A stretch of 64,000 nucleotides of DNA from an uncultured Lachnospiraceae bacterium (GCA_910585295.1 CAJUDE010000044.1:1-64000); one strand, 5' to 3'; shown: positions 1 to 8,180, counted from the stretch's first letter. Notes: generated by a model from the sequence alone, not told the origin. Numbers and translations: made by a program.

Positions 1-2
1 CG

Positions 3-158
3 CAGGAACGCTTTGAAAGGCTCATAGAGGGCATGAAACAGGCACAGGGCATAACGGAACGTCTAAAGGCAGAAGACGCCTTAGAATGGACAGGGCGACT
101 AGGTAACATAAGGGCTTGTGCGAGGGAGATTGTGAATGAGGAAATAATTTTCGTATAG
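3..158 (+). CDS. C-terminal fragment of an unrecognised protein (5' end outside window)
   Basis: An open frame runs in from the left edge and stops at TAG 156-158, giving 51 residues that are charged and helix-like (ERFERLIEGMKQAQ...REIVNEEIIFV). A good hairpin terminator follows at once, which supports a real gene end. I do not recognise the family. The mobile-element remnants further right make a conjugative-element cargo gene plausible, but that is inference. Confidence 0.45.
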   Translation, partial: QERFERLIEGMKQAQGITERLKAEDALEWTGRLGNIRACAREIVNEEIIFV

Positions 159-168
159 GTAAACGAAG

Positions 169-199
169 CGGCAGAGCGTAAAAGCCCTGTCGTTTTTCT
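169..199 (+). terminator. Rho-independent terminator
   Basis: The arms CGGCAGAGC (169-177) and GCCCTGTCG (184-192) pair with one mismatch and one G-U pair around a 6-nt loop. A TTTTT run follows. It sits just after the partial gene ending at 158. The rest of 200-448 is AT-rich, with no gene I can support; it presumably carries the promoter for the sigma factor gene. Confidence 0.7.
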
Positions 200-448
200 T
201 CGGGAAAGTTTTATATAAATGATATAAAATCTCTGTATATAGGAGATTTATTTTATGTAAGATACAAAAGTTTATATTTGTACAGTTACAGTTGATGTGG
301 TTTCTAAGGCAAATTATAATATTAGATGGACGGTAGGCAAAGCATTTAAAGTAAAAAATTGGGGAATGAACAGAAAAAACTATTGAAAAAAGTAAAATTA
401 ATTGTAACGAATCGCACTTGAAAAGAACTAACAATATGAGGTGCTGAT

Positions 449-940
449 ATGGATAAAGAAAAAATTGATGAAATATATCGTGAAAACGCTGCAATGATAT
501 ATAAATATCTATGTGGCTTAACGCAGGACAGCGGACTTGCCGAGGAACTGACGCAGGAAACATTCTTTCAAGCAATTAAAGGAATTGACAAGTTTAGGGG
601 AGATTGTAAAATTTCCGTCTGGCTATGCGGAATTGCCAAAAAATTATGGTACAAAGAACTTGAAAAAGGAAGCAGGCATAAAACCGCCCCACTGGACGAT
701 ACGATACCTTCCACAGAAAATGTTGAAAGTAAAAGTCTTAACAATATAGAAAAAGTAGAAATTTTCCGCCTAATGCACAACCTTGATGATGTAACAAGAG
801 AAGTCATGTATTTACGATTGGCAGGAGGATTACAATTTTCTGAAATTGCGGCTATTTTGGGAAAAACGGAAAACTGGGCGAGGGTAACATATTACCGGGG
901 AAAACAGAAAATAATGAAAGGAATGAAAGAATGGAACTAA
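449..940 (+). CDS. ECF-type RNA polymerase sigma factor
   Basis: A 163-aa sigma-70 family protein of ECF size. Region 2 covers about residues 8-75 (AEELTQETFFQAI, then KFRGDCKISVWLCGIAKKLW). Region 4 covers about residues 108-160 and has the helix-turn-helix signature of LRLAGGLQFSEIAAILGKTE. The gene overlaps the next one (zinc-finger anti-sigma) by 10 bp, the usual sigma/anti-sigma arrangement. An ABC transporter and a winged-helix regulator follow. By analogy with such modules, the sigma factor probably senses envelope stress or a peptide antibiotic through its anti-sigma partner and drives its own operon. The start is preceded by GAGGTG. Confident on family; the stimulus is inferred. Confidence 0.9.
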   Translation: MDKEKIDEIYRENAAMIYKYLCGLTQDSGLAEELTQETFFQAIKGIDKFRGDCKISVWLCGIAKKLWYKELEKGSRHKTAPLDDTIPSTENVESKSLNNIEKVEIFRLMHNLDDVTREVMYLRLAGGLQFSEIAAILGKTENWARVTYYRGKQKIMKGMKEWN

Positions 941-1698
941 GGGAAAAAGAATTAGCTTGTGAGATTGTCAGAGATTTACTTCCTCTCTATGTTGATGGAA
1001 TGGTGAGTGATGTTTCTAAAAAGAGCATTGATAACCATTTAGAGCATTGTGCAGAATGTAGTGAGATATATCGCGATATGGCTTGCCATTTGGAAATGGA
1101 AACGCCGCCGACAGAAATTTCAGATGTAAAAAGATTTTTGAATAAAACAAAGAAAATGTATCTGCTATATGGCTTAGGCTGTCTTAGCTTTATGGCAATA
1201 CTGATCTGTCTGATTGTGGATTTGGCGGTAAACAAAGGAATTACATGGTCTTTGATTGTCGGAAGTTCCTGCCTGTTTGCGGACGCTTTTATATATGCTC
1301 TTTCAACCTGCAAAAAGAATAAAGTCTGTATTGCAATGGCAGTTATAAGCATTGGGGTGTTTGTCCTGCTTTCTGTCATACAGATTACCCGATATTATCT
1401 GATTGGAACAGGGACATTTTGGCTTTTCCGTTATGGTGTACCTATCCTGCTGTTATGGCTTTTTGCCCTCTGGCTTCCAGTGCTTGCAAAAACATTTCTA
1501 AAATGGAATATTTGGGACTGCATAGCATTGTTTCTATTCTTGGTAATCGCAGGAAACTATATCACAAAACTAATTACGGGAGATTATATGTGGGAAGATG
1601 TGCTCCATATGCAAGGATTTATAGGCAATGCTCTTGGAGAAGTAATTGGAATAATAGTATTTGGAATTATTGGGAGGATTGAAAAATGGAGAAAATAA
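931..1698 (+). CDS. Membrane anti-sigma factor with N-terminal zinc finger (zf-HC2)
   Basis: A 255-aa protein. The N-terminal cytoplasmic part (residues 1-60) carries the HxxxCxxC zinc-binding anti-sigma motif in NHLEHCAECSEIY. It is followed by about six hydrophobic segments between residues 75 and 245 that look like transmembrane helices. It overlaps the upstream sigma gene by 10 bp and the downstream ABC gene by 13 bp, so translation is probably coupled. Expected role: hold the sigma factor at the membrane until a signal arrives. The multi-pass C-terminal part is larger than in minimal single-pass anti-sigmas and may itself be the sensor. Confidence 0.85.
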   Translation: MELREKELACEIVRDLLPLYVDGMVSDVSKKSIDNHLEHCAECSEIYRDMACHLEMETPPTEISDVKRFLNKTKKMYLLYGLGCLSFMAILICLIVDLAVNKGITWSLIVGSSCLFADAFIYALSTCKKNKVCIAMAVISIGVFVLLSVIQITRYYLIGTGTFWLFRYGVPILLLWLFALWLPVLAKTFLKWNIWDCIALFLFLVIAGNYITKLITGDYMWEDVLHMQGFIGNALGEVIGIIVFGIIGRIEKWRK

Positions 1699-2609
1699 TC
1701 AGCGTAAAAAATCTAAAAAAAGCATATAAAAAGGAAACTGCCGTTCAGAATGTATGCTTTGCGCTTGCACCAGGAAATATCATGGGACTATTGGGGACAA
1801 ACGGGGCGGGCAAAACTACGACATTAAAGATGATTACAAATTTGTGTTCTAAAGATAATGGGAAAATCGTCATAGACAACGTATCCTTAGACGAAAATCC
1901 CGGACTGGCATTGTCAAAGGTTGGGGCGGCACTTGACACCCCTAGTTTTTATCAAGAACTGACTGCAAGAGAAAATATAGAATGTTTTGCACATCTATAT
2001 GGAAATATCCCAAACGGGCAAGTTATGGAATTGCTTGATTATGTCGGACTTAAGAACCAGGCTGAAAAGAAGGTGAAAAAGTTTTCTCTTGGAATGAAAC
2101 AAAGACTGGCATTGGCAAGGGCTATGTTAGGACAGCCAAAACTGATTATTTTAGACGAGCCGGCAAACGGATTAGACCCGCAGGGACAAATTAACCTATA
2201 CCGTCTGATTTGCGACATGGCGAAAGAACGAAACACAACCTTTATCGTTTCATCACACCAACTGCATGATATGGAAAAATTTTGTACGGATATTTTAATT
2301 TTGGATAAGGGAAAAAGTATCTTGCAGGGAAAAACGGAAAACATTTTATCCGAAACAACAAATATTGTGGACTGCATACTGGAAGAAACAAACGCTGCCT
2401 GGAGAGTCCTCTCCAGGTGTAATGGAATTAGTTTGGTTTCACAGAAAGGAAATCAGTTTACAATCAGACTTGAAAATATCTGTTTTGATGAATTTGTTAA
2501 AAACCTTGTAGCAAACCATTTGCATATTTACTATCTTTCCATGCGGAAACGCTCATTGCAGGATCTTTTTCTAAAACTGACAGGGGGAGCAGAGCCATGT
2601 ATCCATTAA
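1686..2609 (+). CDS. ABC transporter ATP-binding protein (bacitracin/lantibiotic-resistance type)
   Basis: A 307-aa nucleotide-binding subunit. Walker A is GTNGAGKT (residues 37-44), the signature is SLGMKQ (134-139) and Walker B is LIILDEP (153-159). A switch histidine follows in FIVSSHQLHDME. The C-terminal extension of about 90 residues is typical of BcrA/NukF-like subunits. It overlaps both neighbours, with two ABC-2 type permease genes downstream, so the complex is probably an ATPase dimer with a permease heterodimer. Such transporters expel or detoxify membrane-active peptides; the substrate here is unknown. Confidence 0.9.
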   Translation: MEKIISVKNLKKAYKKETAVQNVCFALAPGNIMGLLGTNGAGKTTTLKMITNLCSKDNGKIVIDNVSLDENPGLALSKVGAALDTPSFYQELTARENIECFAHLYGNIPNGQVMELLDYVGLKNQAEKKVKKFSLGMKQRLALARAMLGQPKLIILDEPANGLDPQGQINLYRLICDMAKERNTTFIVSSHQLHDMEKFCTDILILDKGKSILQGKTENILSETTNIVDCILEETNAAWRVLSRCNGISLVSQKGNQFTIRLENICFDEFVKNLVANHLHIYYLSMRKRSLQDLFLKLTGGAEPCIH

Positions 2610-3361
2610 CAAGATTTTATGCAAGAAAACTATACAGACAAAAATTGATTTACATTTTTTTTGCCTGCTTTTTTACAGCTTCTTTCTTTTACGCTTTTCT
2701 TATTTCAACACCGCAAATGGAAGAAATGCTGAATATCAATATTGGAATTGTTGGGAGAAAAAATTTCCCCGAATTTATGATGCGGTTTTATGTCGGGACA
2801 GTGGGTATTCTGTTTAATGTATTTCTGCTGACACTGTTTATTTGTGAGGAAGATAGGAACAAAATGCTTTATCAGCCTTTATTGCATGGGGAAAACCGCA
2901 GCGGAATGATACGGTCAAAAATCTATGTATCTGTCAGCATGTCAATGATTTTGGTTTTGCTGGTGGCCCTTATCAATTACATAACAGCCTTTATGCGTTG
3001 GGGCTATGAAATCTTTGAACAGGAAGCCTTTATCAGAACCATTATAAAATATCTGTTATCGGGTATCTATATGTCAGTTATAACGCTTGGGATAGTTTTA
3101 CTTTGTATTTGTACCCGCAACGCATGGAAAACAATATTTTTTGTGATTATTTATTTATTGGCTGACCAATTTATATACAGTTCCAATATTGCTTTATTAC
3201 AAAAAATATGGGTTGGATATTACCTTAATCTTTGGACTTTTGCATACGAGTATCAGAAAATACCATTTAGCGAACTGATTATAGGAATATCCATTATGAT
3301 ACTGTACGGAATTGCTTTTTTTCAAATATCCCTATACAGAACAAAAAAAATAGATTTTTGA
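2597..3361 (+). CDS. ABC-2 type permease (lantibiotic immunity-like), first subunit
   Basis: A 254-aa integral membrane protein with about six hydrophobic segments (for example residues 16-38, 70-92, 110-135, 160-180). It shows the pattern of LanE/LanG-type immunity permeases: a short cytoplasmic N-terminus beginning TRFYARKLYRQKL, a first helix, an extracytoplasmic loop, then paired helices. It starts inside the ABC ATPase gene (13-bp overlap) after a GGGGGAG ribosome binding site. It is a sequence-divergent partner of the next gene. Confidence 0.8.
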   Translation: MYPLTRFYARKLYRQKLIYIFFACFFTASFFYAFLISTPQMEEMLNINIGIVGRKNFPEFMMRFYVGTVGILFNVFLLTLFICEEDRNKMLYQPLLHGENRSGMIRSKIYVSVSMSMILVLLVALINYITAFMRWGYEIFEQEAFIRTIIKYLLSGIYMSVITLGIVLLCICTRNAWKTIFFVIIYLLADQFIYSSNIALLQKIWVGYYLNLWTFAYEYQKIPFSELIIGISIMILYGIAFFQISLYRTKKIDF

Positions 3362-3373
3362 GAGAGGTAAAAA

Positions 3374-4105
3374 ATGATTATAAGATTATTAAATATACAA
3401 TTTGAAAGACTGAAAAGGCAAAAGATAGTATACTTATTTTTTGTCGTAATGGCAGTGATTATCATTTCCAATGCGCTTCAAGAAGATAATGGCATGGGAT
3501 ATTATGCAGGCGGTAAATTTCCAACAATGTGTATGCAGTCCTATATTGATATTGTCGGTACACTATTCCTTAGTTTTATCAGCGCAGTATTGATTTGCGG
3601 GGAAAAGGCAAGCGGTATGTTTCGGCAGCCTTTGCTGAATGGCGTTTCCAAGAAACAGCTTTTAATTGCAAAAACTGTCAGTATTCTGGCAGTTGCGCTG
3701 ATGTGTTTTTTGTTTGTGGTAATCGTCAGCATTGTAACAGGTTTCTTTTTATGGGGCAGCCATATCTTCGATTATGCACAGGAATATTTGTTGCAAATGT
3801 TGTTATTAGCTTTTCCGCAGATAACAATGGTTCTGTTTTTAGTGCTTTTATCCTTGTCTATGCCAAATATATCCAGTATGATGTGCGCTTCCCTGATAAT
3901 TTTATTAGTCAATAATTTATTTAGCCAGTTTTTTGGAGATTACATATCGCTTATTGATTTCATGTATTATCTATATGCTTTTTCTGGATATAACGGAATT
4001 GGATTAACAGGAAAAATGATTGTATTAGGCGTCATTGTAAATATCGTAACAGGAATTATTCTTGTTTATGGAATTGGCAGATGCGTAAATAGTATGATAA
4101 TGTGA
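3374..4105 (+). CDS. ABC-2 type permease (lantibiotic immunity-like), second subunit
   Basis: A 243-aa integral membrane protein with the same architecture as the preceding permease. Both share an early loop followed by a helix and a G-E/D-x-x-x-GM-x-R/Y-QPLL motif (GEKASGMFRQPLLNG here, ICEEDRNKMLYQPLLHG there). This suggests the pair arose by duplication and works as a heterodimer. It is 12 bp downstream of the first permease with a GAGAGG ribosome binding site. Confidence 0.8.
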   Translation: MIIRLLNIQFERLKRQKIVYLFFVVMAVIIISNALQEDNGMGYYAGGKFPTMCMQSYIDIVGTLFLSFISAVLICGEKASGMFRQPLLNGVSKKQLLIAKTVSILAVALMCFLFVVIVSIVTGFFLWGSHIFDYAQEYLLQMLLLAFPQITMVLFLVLLSLSMPNISSMMCASLIILLVNNLFSQFFGDYISLIDFMYYLYAFSGYNGIGLTGKMIVLGVIVNIVTGIILVYGIGRCVNSMIM

Positions 4106-4140
4106 AAATACATTACACTTTGAAAGTGGGCGATAATATT

Positions 4141-4563
4141 ATGAAAATACTGTTGCTGACATTTGATGAACATGAAGAAAAAGCGATTGACAAAATCTTA
4201 GCAACAATCTCTGACTGCGTATCACTTGAAGCTGTTCAGGCTATTCCAGTCCCTGCTTCGGGAATGCCTTTTCCGGGACTGGAAATAAGGCTACACCAAC
4301 GCCGGGTATTAAAAGACAGGGCGGATATATACCTCACGCGTTTGGAATACGGCGCACTTTGCTACCTTGCCGCCAGTCTGGGGCGGGTATTTACAAAGGC
4401 GCAAATCTTTGAATCCGTGTGGAGCATGGACAGCGAAAGCTGCCAGCTAAGCGTTGCCGGCGTGATATGCAATCTGCGGAAAAAGATAGAGCCGGACAGT
4501 AAAAATCCCACCTACATAAAGACCGTTTTAGGCATAGGCTACAAGTTTGCTTCCGGGGAATGA
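4141..4563 (+). CDS. Winged-helix DNA-binding protein (OmpR/PhoB C-terminal type) without a receiver domain
   Basis: A 140-aa protein. Residues about 55-138 match the Trans_reg_C winged helix: LTRLEYGALCYLAA, then FTKAQIFESVW, VAGVICNLRKKIEP and IKTVLGIGYKF. The first 50 residues are too short for a receiver and hold no phospho-acceptor pattern. I chose the ATG at 4141 (MKILLLTFDE), preceded by AGTGGG. A GTG at 4102 overlapping the permease stop would add 13 residues. It is the last gene of the sigma/anti-sigma/ABC module and probably regulates it or the host mobile element, without direct phosphorylation control. Confidence 0.8.
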   Translation: MKILLLTFDEHEEKAIDKILATISDCVSLEAVQAIPVPASGMPFPGLEIRLHQRRVLKDRADIYLTRLEYGALCYLAASLGRVFTKAQIFESVWSMDSESCQLSVAGVICNLRKKIEPDSKNPTYIKTVLGIGYKFASGE

Positions 4564-4600
4564 CAACCGAATAACCGCCGTCATTTTGACAGACAGAAAG

Positions 4601-4631
4601 CAGGAAATCAGAAAAGGTTTCCTGTTTTTTT
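4601..4631 (+). terminator. Rho-independent terminator of the sigma/ABC module
   Basis: A perfect 7-bp stem, CAGGAAA (4601-4607) with TTTCCTG (4618-4624), is followed by seven T residues. It lies 37 bp after the winged-helix gene. Confidence 0.85.
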
Positions 4632-4800
4632 GCGCCAAAAAACGTGCTGTTTTTCATTTTTGCCGAAAAGTTTTATCAAAAAGTTTCCCTAAACTTTGCC
4701 ATATTTGCATTTTTCTGCATAGTCCAGAGCCGCGCTTGTATTGATGGCTGCCCTGAACAAATTTTGTCTTATGGAATAATTAAAAGAAAGGAAAACGGCA

Positions 4801-4965
4801 ATGGCAAATGAGAAGAAGATTGGTTGTGTGATTTTAGGTTTGTTAAGCCATGAAGGACTTACGGGATATGAAATAAAAAAAGAATGGACACAACACTAAA
4901 ATATTTTTCGAGTGCAAGCTATAGAAGTATATACCCTGCATTGAGTGATCTAATGGAATTACAGG
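4801..4965 (+). pseudogene. PadR-family transcriptional regulator, frameshifted and truncated
   Basis: The ATG at 4801 after GAAAGGAAAACGGCA opens MANEKKIGCVILGLLSHEG, then GYEIKK, the start of a PadR winged helix. It stops at TAA 4897-4899. Shifting by -1 at the run of seven A residues near 4871-4877 restores GYEIKKRMDTTLKYF and SIYPALSDL, the classic PadR sequence. Similarity ends near residue 55, where the frame runs into unrelated hydrophobic sequence up to 5213. So the gene has both a one-base lesion and loss of about two thirds of its length. The A-run is a plausible slippage site, but the missing 3' part argues for decay rather than programmed frameshifting. Confidence 0.75.
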
Positions 4966-5113
4966 CGAAAAAAGAAAAAGCACAAGGAGAACTCAATTCC
5001 ATATTGAAAATTTTGATTGTAACTTTCAGCTCATTTTTTGTGCTTAATATAGTTTTGAATTATTTCTTCCCAGAAATAAACTTTAACAATCTGTTGGGTA
5101 GAACAATATATCG

Positions 5114-5296
5114 TCACAGAGCCAGACGCATCGGCTCTGTGATGACTGTTATTTGTAGATTTTTGACTTCAATCAAAGTTTCATGTTTACATTTGGGACA
5201 GTATAGCGGATAATTCTTCAAAACCGTATCTTGTCTGAATCTATCATGGGTTTTACTGCCATAAACAGGAGAATATATCCATTCAATTTTACACAT
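5114..5296 (-). CDS. Cysteine-rich KTR family protein, degenerate
   Basis: A 60-aa product matching the small KTR proteins common on conjugative transposons of Firmicutes (EW...P..G.KT..R.R.DTVLKN.PL.CPKCK.ETLIEVK). The second zinc pair CPKC is intact. The first CPVC pair has become SPVY, so the zinc ribbon should not form. The C-terminal tail also differs from the usual form I recall (EPDA..QS). The stop codon lies in a perfect inverted repeat (TCACAGAGCC at 5114-5123 and its complement at 5133-5142). It starts 1 bp after the flavodoxin pseudogene. Probably a decaying gene, although the frame is still open. Confidence 0.7.
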   Translation of the reverse strand: MCKIEWIYSPVYGSKTHDRFRQDTVLKNYPLYCPKCKHETLIEVKNLQITVITEPMRLAL

Positions 5297-5960
5297 TTAA
5301 CTTTTTCTCCTATAATAAAAATACTCATTCTGTATCTGTTCAAACAAATCCTTCTTTTTCAAACCATTCTTTTTGGCTTGAGGATAAAAAAAGAAAAAGA
5401 CGCTTGTATTTTCCAAAGAAACCTTGACCAATTTGGAGAAATAAATAAGTCTTTTCCCCCATCTAATGCGGTAATATTACAGGCTAATTCTTTGAAAGCC
5501 CTTCCTATATTTTTATTTGGCCCATGCCCTAAAGGAATATTCTTAACAAAGGGAAGCATTTCGCCAGCTCAAATACCAATTCCCTGCCCCAATGTTAGTC
5601 CCATTGCATTGCACCAATGTTTCATCTGGTCTAAGGCTATATTATTTTGCCATCCTTCATAAAAACCATTATTTATAATGCAATATATTATTTTTTCCTA
5701 AATAACTGTTTTTGCTTTTCTAATTCAATAAGGAACCTTAGCATATGAGAGGGGATGCTGTCCACATAAAGTGGAAATGCAAAAATAAGCGTGTCACAAC
5801 CCCCCCCAATTTCTGCAAATTGAATTTTATCCCAATTAGCCCTATTGATATTATGTATCGAAACTGTGTTTTCGCTTATAAACGGAATAAGATATTCAAT
5901 CATCAGTTCAGTTGTGCTTTTTCCTGGTTTAGGGCTTCCGTTAATAATACTAATATTCAT
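5297..5960 (-). pseudogene. NAD(P)H-dependent FMN reductase / flavodoxin-family protein, multiply broken
   Basis: The frame opens with MNISIINGSPKPGKSTTELM, a flavodoxin-like fold with the phosphate loop GSPKPGKST, and stops after 90 residues. Changing frame at the A/T run near 5690-5697 gives FYEGWQNNIALDQMKHWCNAMGL up to an in-frame TGA at 5569-5571 (GIGI-stop-AGEMLP). It continues as NKNIG...DLFISPNWSRF and needs a further shift at the A-run near 5396 to reach PQAKKNGL and a stop at 5297-5299. That is two frameshifts in homopolymers and one nonsense codon across about 215 codons. It is the second gene of a minus-strand pair, overlapping the intact flavoprotein gene by 4 bp. Confidence 0.8.
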
Positions 5961-6466
5961 AGAATATTTACCTCCTCTGAAAGTTGAATTATGGATTCAA
6001 AAAATGAAACAGAATAATCGGCTGCAGAAAAATTAATGCTATTGGCGCTAACTAACTTTTTTGCAGTAGACATTTCCGCTAAAGTAATATTTTCACCATA
6101 AAAATAAGAAATAAATTTAAAATTGTTTTTATATCTTTTCTGATGATGCGTTTCGTTATTCCATATTTTGAAAAAAGGAAGCAAGTAAGAAATACTGCGG
6201 TCTAAAATATTTTTTACGAACGGGCTATATCCACCATAGAAACATTCACTGACAACTATAATGTTATCAGCCCTTGAAAAAATTTCCCCAAGATTTTCAT
6301 AGCCATCTTTTATTACACATTTTCCAGGTGTCTTTATCCAACATCCAAAACATCCAATGCAATTCTTAATAAATCCCATATCTGATATAATATAATTATT
6401 TTCACTGATATTATGGAATACCCTTTCAAATTCTTGATTGTTTATGTCATGTATTAAAATATTCAT
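5957..6466 (-). CDS. Iron-sulfur flavodoxin-family protein
   Basis: A 169-aa protein with a compact cysteine cluster CIGCFGCWIKTPGKC (C-x2-C-x2-C-x6-C), as in iron-sulfur flavoproteins and NADPH-dependent FMN reductases. A flavodoxin-like strand/loop follows: ADNIIVVSECFYGGYSPFVKNILDRSI, with conserved YGGYSP and DR. The usual N-terminal phosphate-binding loop is weak (MNILIHDINNQEFERVF). Expected to bind FMN and a 4Fe-4S cluster and transfer electrons; the partner is unknown. It is preceded by GAAAGGAAAA and is upstream of the broken reductase, suggesting the original pair worked together. Confidence 0.75.
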   Translation of the reverse strand: MNILIHDINNQEFERVFHNISENNYIISDMGFIKNCIGCFGCWIKTPGKCVIKDGYENLGEIFSRADNIIVVSECFYGGYSPFVKNILDRSISYLLPFFKIWNNETHHQKRYKNNFKFISYFYGENITLAEMSTAKKLVSANSINFSAADYSVSFFESIIQLSEEVNIL

Positions 6467-6637
6467 TAACTATTTTCCTTTCGTGGTTATACATATGGAA
6501 TTGAAATAGATTTAATGATTTCCTCTATCCTCATTTCCCAGCTATCATCATATTCAACTGGTGTTAGTATATAAATGTGGACAGGAAAGGTTGAACAACC
6601 TATACTATCAAATGAAAGAGCAAAGGAGATGAAGGGC

Positions 6638-6802
6638 ATGGCGAAAAATCAAAAATCTTATACTCCAGAATTTAAACAGCAGGCCGTGGGTCTGTATAAT
6701 GGCAGAGGAACTTCGTATCCACAACTGGAACGTGAATATGGCGTAAACCAGAGTGCGGTTAGCGGCTGGGTAAAGCAGCTCCCCCCTACCAAGGTATCAT
6801 AG
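6638..6802 (+). pseudogene. IS3-family transposase OrfA, truncated
   Basis: 54 residues from the ATG at 6638, with TPEFKQQAVGLYNG and LEREYGVNQSAVSGWVKQ: the helix-turn-helix domain of IS3 OrfA proteins (transposase_8). The reading frame ends at TAA-less junction sequence followed by TAG after KQLPPTKVS, where the C-terminal leucine-zipper half is missing. The ribosome binding site AAAGGAG lies upstream. Confidence 0.75.
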
Positions 6803-6821
6803 GAGGAAACGGCCACCCTCA

Positions 6822-6968
6822 AGGAGCATAAGGCTCTCCAGAAAGGAAGGCCGCAGGGCAATAATTGAATACATAGAGGGCTGGTATAACCGAAAAAGAA
6901 TACACAGTGCGATTGGTTACATAACACCACAGCAGAAGGAGGATGAGGGACTTAAAAAGGCAGCATAA
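6822..6968 (+). pseudogene. IS3-family transposase OrfB, C-terminal remnant
   Basis: In the frame ending at TAA 6966-6968 the sequence reads EYIEGWYNRKRIHSAIGYIT followed by PQQKEDEGLKKAA. This is the characteristic end of the IS3 integrase core (YNxxRxHSaxgyxtPxxxE). The catalytic DDE domain itself is deleted. Confidence 0.8.
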
Positions 6969-7004
6969 TCTTTCGATTTTTGTCCAAAGTATTGACATAG
7001 ATCC

Positions 7005-7334
7005 ATTATCAACTATGTATCCAACCCGCAAAAGACAGATAACGGCAGGCTTGTCACCGGCTTTGCGTGTGACAGACAGGTAGCCGACGCCGAGTTTCTG
7101 CTGGCGAAACGGGAGTGCATTTCCGCTACCGGACGGGTACGCGGCACGGACGATGTACTGGCCTACCATGTCCGGCAGTCCCGCGAGGAAATGCGGGAAC
7201 TGCTGGCCGCAAAGGCCAATATGGACCGGCTGATGGGTACGGGGAGGAACGCCAGGATGACCGGGAAAAGGAGCATGGGCAGAACCGCTGATGCGCCCGT
7301 TTTTTCGTATTTTCTCACCGCCGCAGGAAGGTGA
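7005..7334 (+). pseudogene. Relaxase (conjugative-element mobilisation protein) remnant
   Basis: The frame reads IINYVSNPQKTDNGRLVTGF, then VADAEFLLAKRE, ATGRVRGTDDVLAYHVRQS. This matches the N-terminal segment of VirD2-like relaxases on Firmicutes integrative conjugative elements. After residue about 52 it jumps to sequence of another part or protein (REEMRELLAAKANMDRLMG) and stops at 7332-7334. The start is missing, since the IS3 remnant abuts it. The catalytic histidine motif region (xHxHx) is not present. It marks this region as the scar of an integrated conjugative element. Confidence 0.65.
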
Positions 7335-7450
7335 AAAGCGTTCCGCAGGAACGCGCAGCCACAGAATGAAGTTCTGTGTTCAAAGGGGCTTGGGAATCCC
7401 CAATAAGCAGCGCAGGAGCCGAATGGCTATCCTGGGGCATTGCTTGCCAC

Positions 7451-7482
7451 GGTTATCCTGGAACGGGATAACCTTCTTTTTC
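7451..7482 (+). terminator. Rho-independent terminator
   Basis: GGTTATCC (7451-7458) pairs with GGATAACC (7466-7473) around a 7-nt loop, followed by TTCTTTTTC. It lies downstream of the relaxase remnant and nearly abuts the minus-strand terminator on its right. Confidence 0.65.
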
Positions 7483-7484
7483 AA

Positions 7485-7532
7485 GAAAAAGAACAAAGCC
7501 GGTGAGGGAATTGTTAAATTCACCCACCGGCT
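7485..7532 (-). terminator. Rho-independent terminator of the XRE/small-protein pair
   Basis: On the minus strand AGCCGGTG, a partly paired GGGTGAATT/AATTCCCTC segment and CACCGGCT form a long hairpin, followed by TTTGTTCTTTTTC. It begins right at the stop codon of the 37-aa gene at 7532, which supports that gene being real. Confidence 0.75.
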
Positions 7533-7645
7533 CAATTCATTTCAAATTTCTCGGATAGTTCGGTTAGTCCTTTCGTGGTTTCCTGCGTATGGTGCAAGAG
7601 AGTTTCACGCATTTCTGACGGGCAGCTGCAATACGGCATCTTCAT
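7532..7645 (-). CDS. Small protein of 37 aa downstream of an XRE regulator
   Basis: Begins MKMPYCSCPSEMRETLL and ends FEMN; it has two cysteines (CSC) and a Thr/Glu-rich helical tail. Support for a gene: a GGGAGCC ribosome binding site ten bases upstream, position directly after the XRE regulator, and a strong terminator at its stop. I believe such short proteins recur next to XRE regulators on mobile elements, but I cannot name a family. Confidence 0.45.
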   Translation of the reverse strand: MKMPYCSCPSEMRETLLHHTQETTKGLTELSEKFEMN

Positions 7646-7657
7646 CTGACTGGCTCC

Positions 7658-7877
7658 CTAATCTTCCGGGGAAACATCTGGATTGATTAAAGAATCCAGA
7701 GAAATCGGCAGCACCTTTGCCAGTGCCTTCAAAATCAAAAAAGACGGATCCATCTGCCCTTTCTCAATGCTGGCAATCTGCTTTACGGATACATCTCAAA
7801 TCAAAAAGCTCCTGCTGTGTCAAGTCTTTTCTTTTTCGGGCTTCTCGCAGCTTTTGTCCTAAAGCGGCCAAATCCAT
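7658..7877 (-). pseudogene. XRE-family transcriptional regulator, frameshifted
   Basis: From ATG 7877-7875 the frame reads MDLAALGQKLREARKRKDLT then QQELFDL and goes out of frame. In the next frame it continues DVSVKQIASIEKGQMDPSFL, then ALAKVLPISLDSLINPDV, and stops at 7658-7660. Together they make a complete 72-residue helix-turn-helix of the Cro/C1 type. A single indel near 7780 breaks it. Normally such a protein would repress its own element's genes. Confidence 0.75.
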
Positions 7878-8180
7878 CCATCGGCATAATCCTTCACCTA
7901 AATAACATTGTATCGTTCCGATTTCTTTCTCGGAATAACCTTATTGTGCCGGTTGAAAGGTGTGATTATACCGATTCTTTGATGAGATATAAGTGTTATC
8001 CTTGTATTGCTAACCAAATCAAATTATAATATAGATGGATAATTTTGTGAAAAAATTTGTCCTCTGTAACATTTGAGAGACATTTGTCTGTTATATATCT
8101 GCGATTAGCGGACAGACAGCTTCGCTAACGACTGTTCCTTTATCTTTGAGGAAGCCTTTGGGAAACTCTGGAAAAGGTGA

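Larger units (their letters stand above)
6575..6990 (+). mobile_element. Internally deleted IS3-family insertion sequence
   Basis: The left end begins near 6575 with TGTGGACAGGAAAGG. The right end near 6982-6990 reads, on the complement, TTTGGACAAAAATCG, so the two ends share an imperfect inverted repeat around TGGACA. Between them are the N-terminal part of an OrfA and the last 40-odd residues of an OrfB. About 400 bp remain of an element normally about 1.2-1.5 kb, so this copy cannot transpose by itself. Exact ends and target duplication are not certain. Confidence 0.75.

Noticed and set aside
4871..4899. Programmed -1 frameshifting in the PadR gene
   Set aside because: The restored frame loses PadR similarity after about 30 more residues, so a shifted product would not be a functional regulator.
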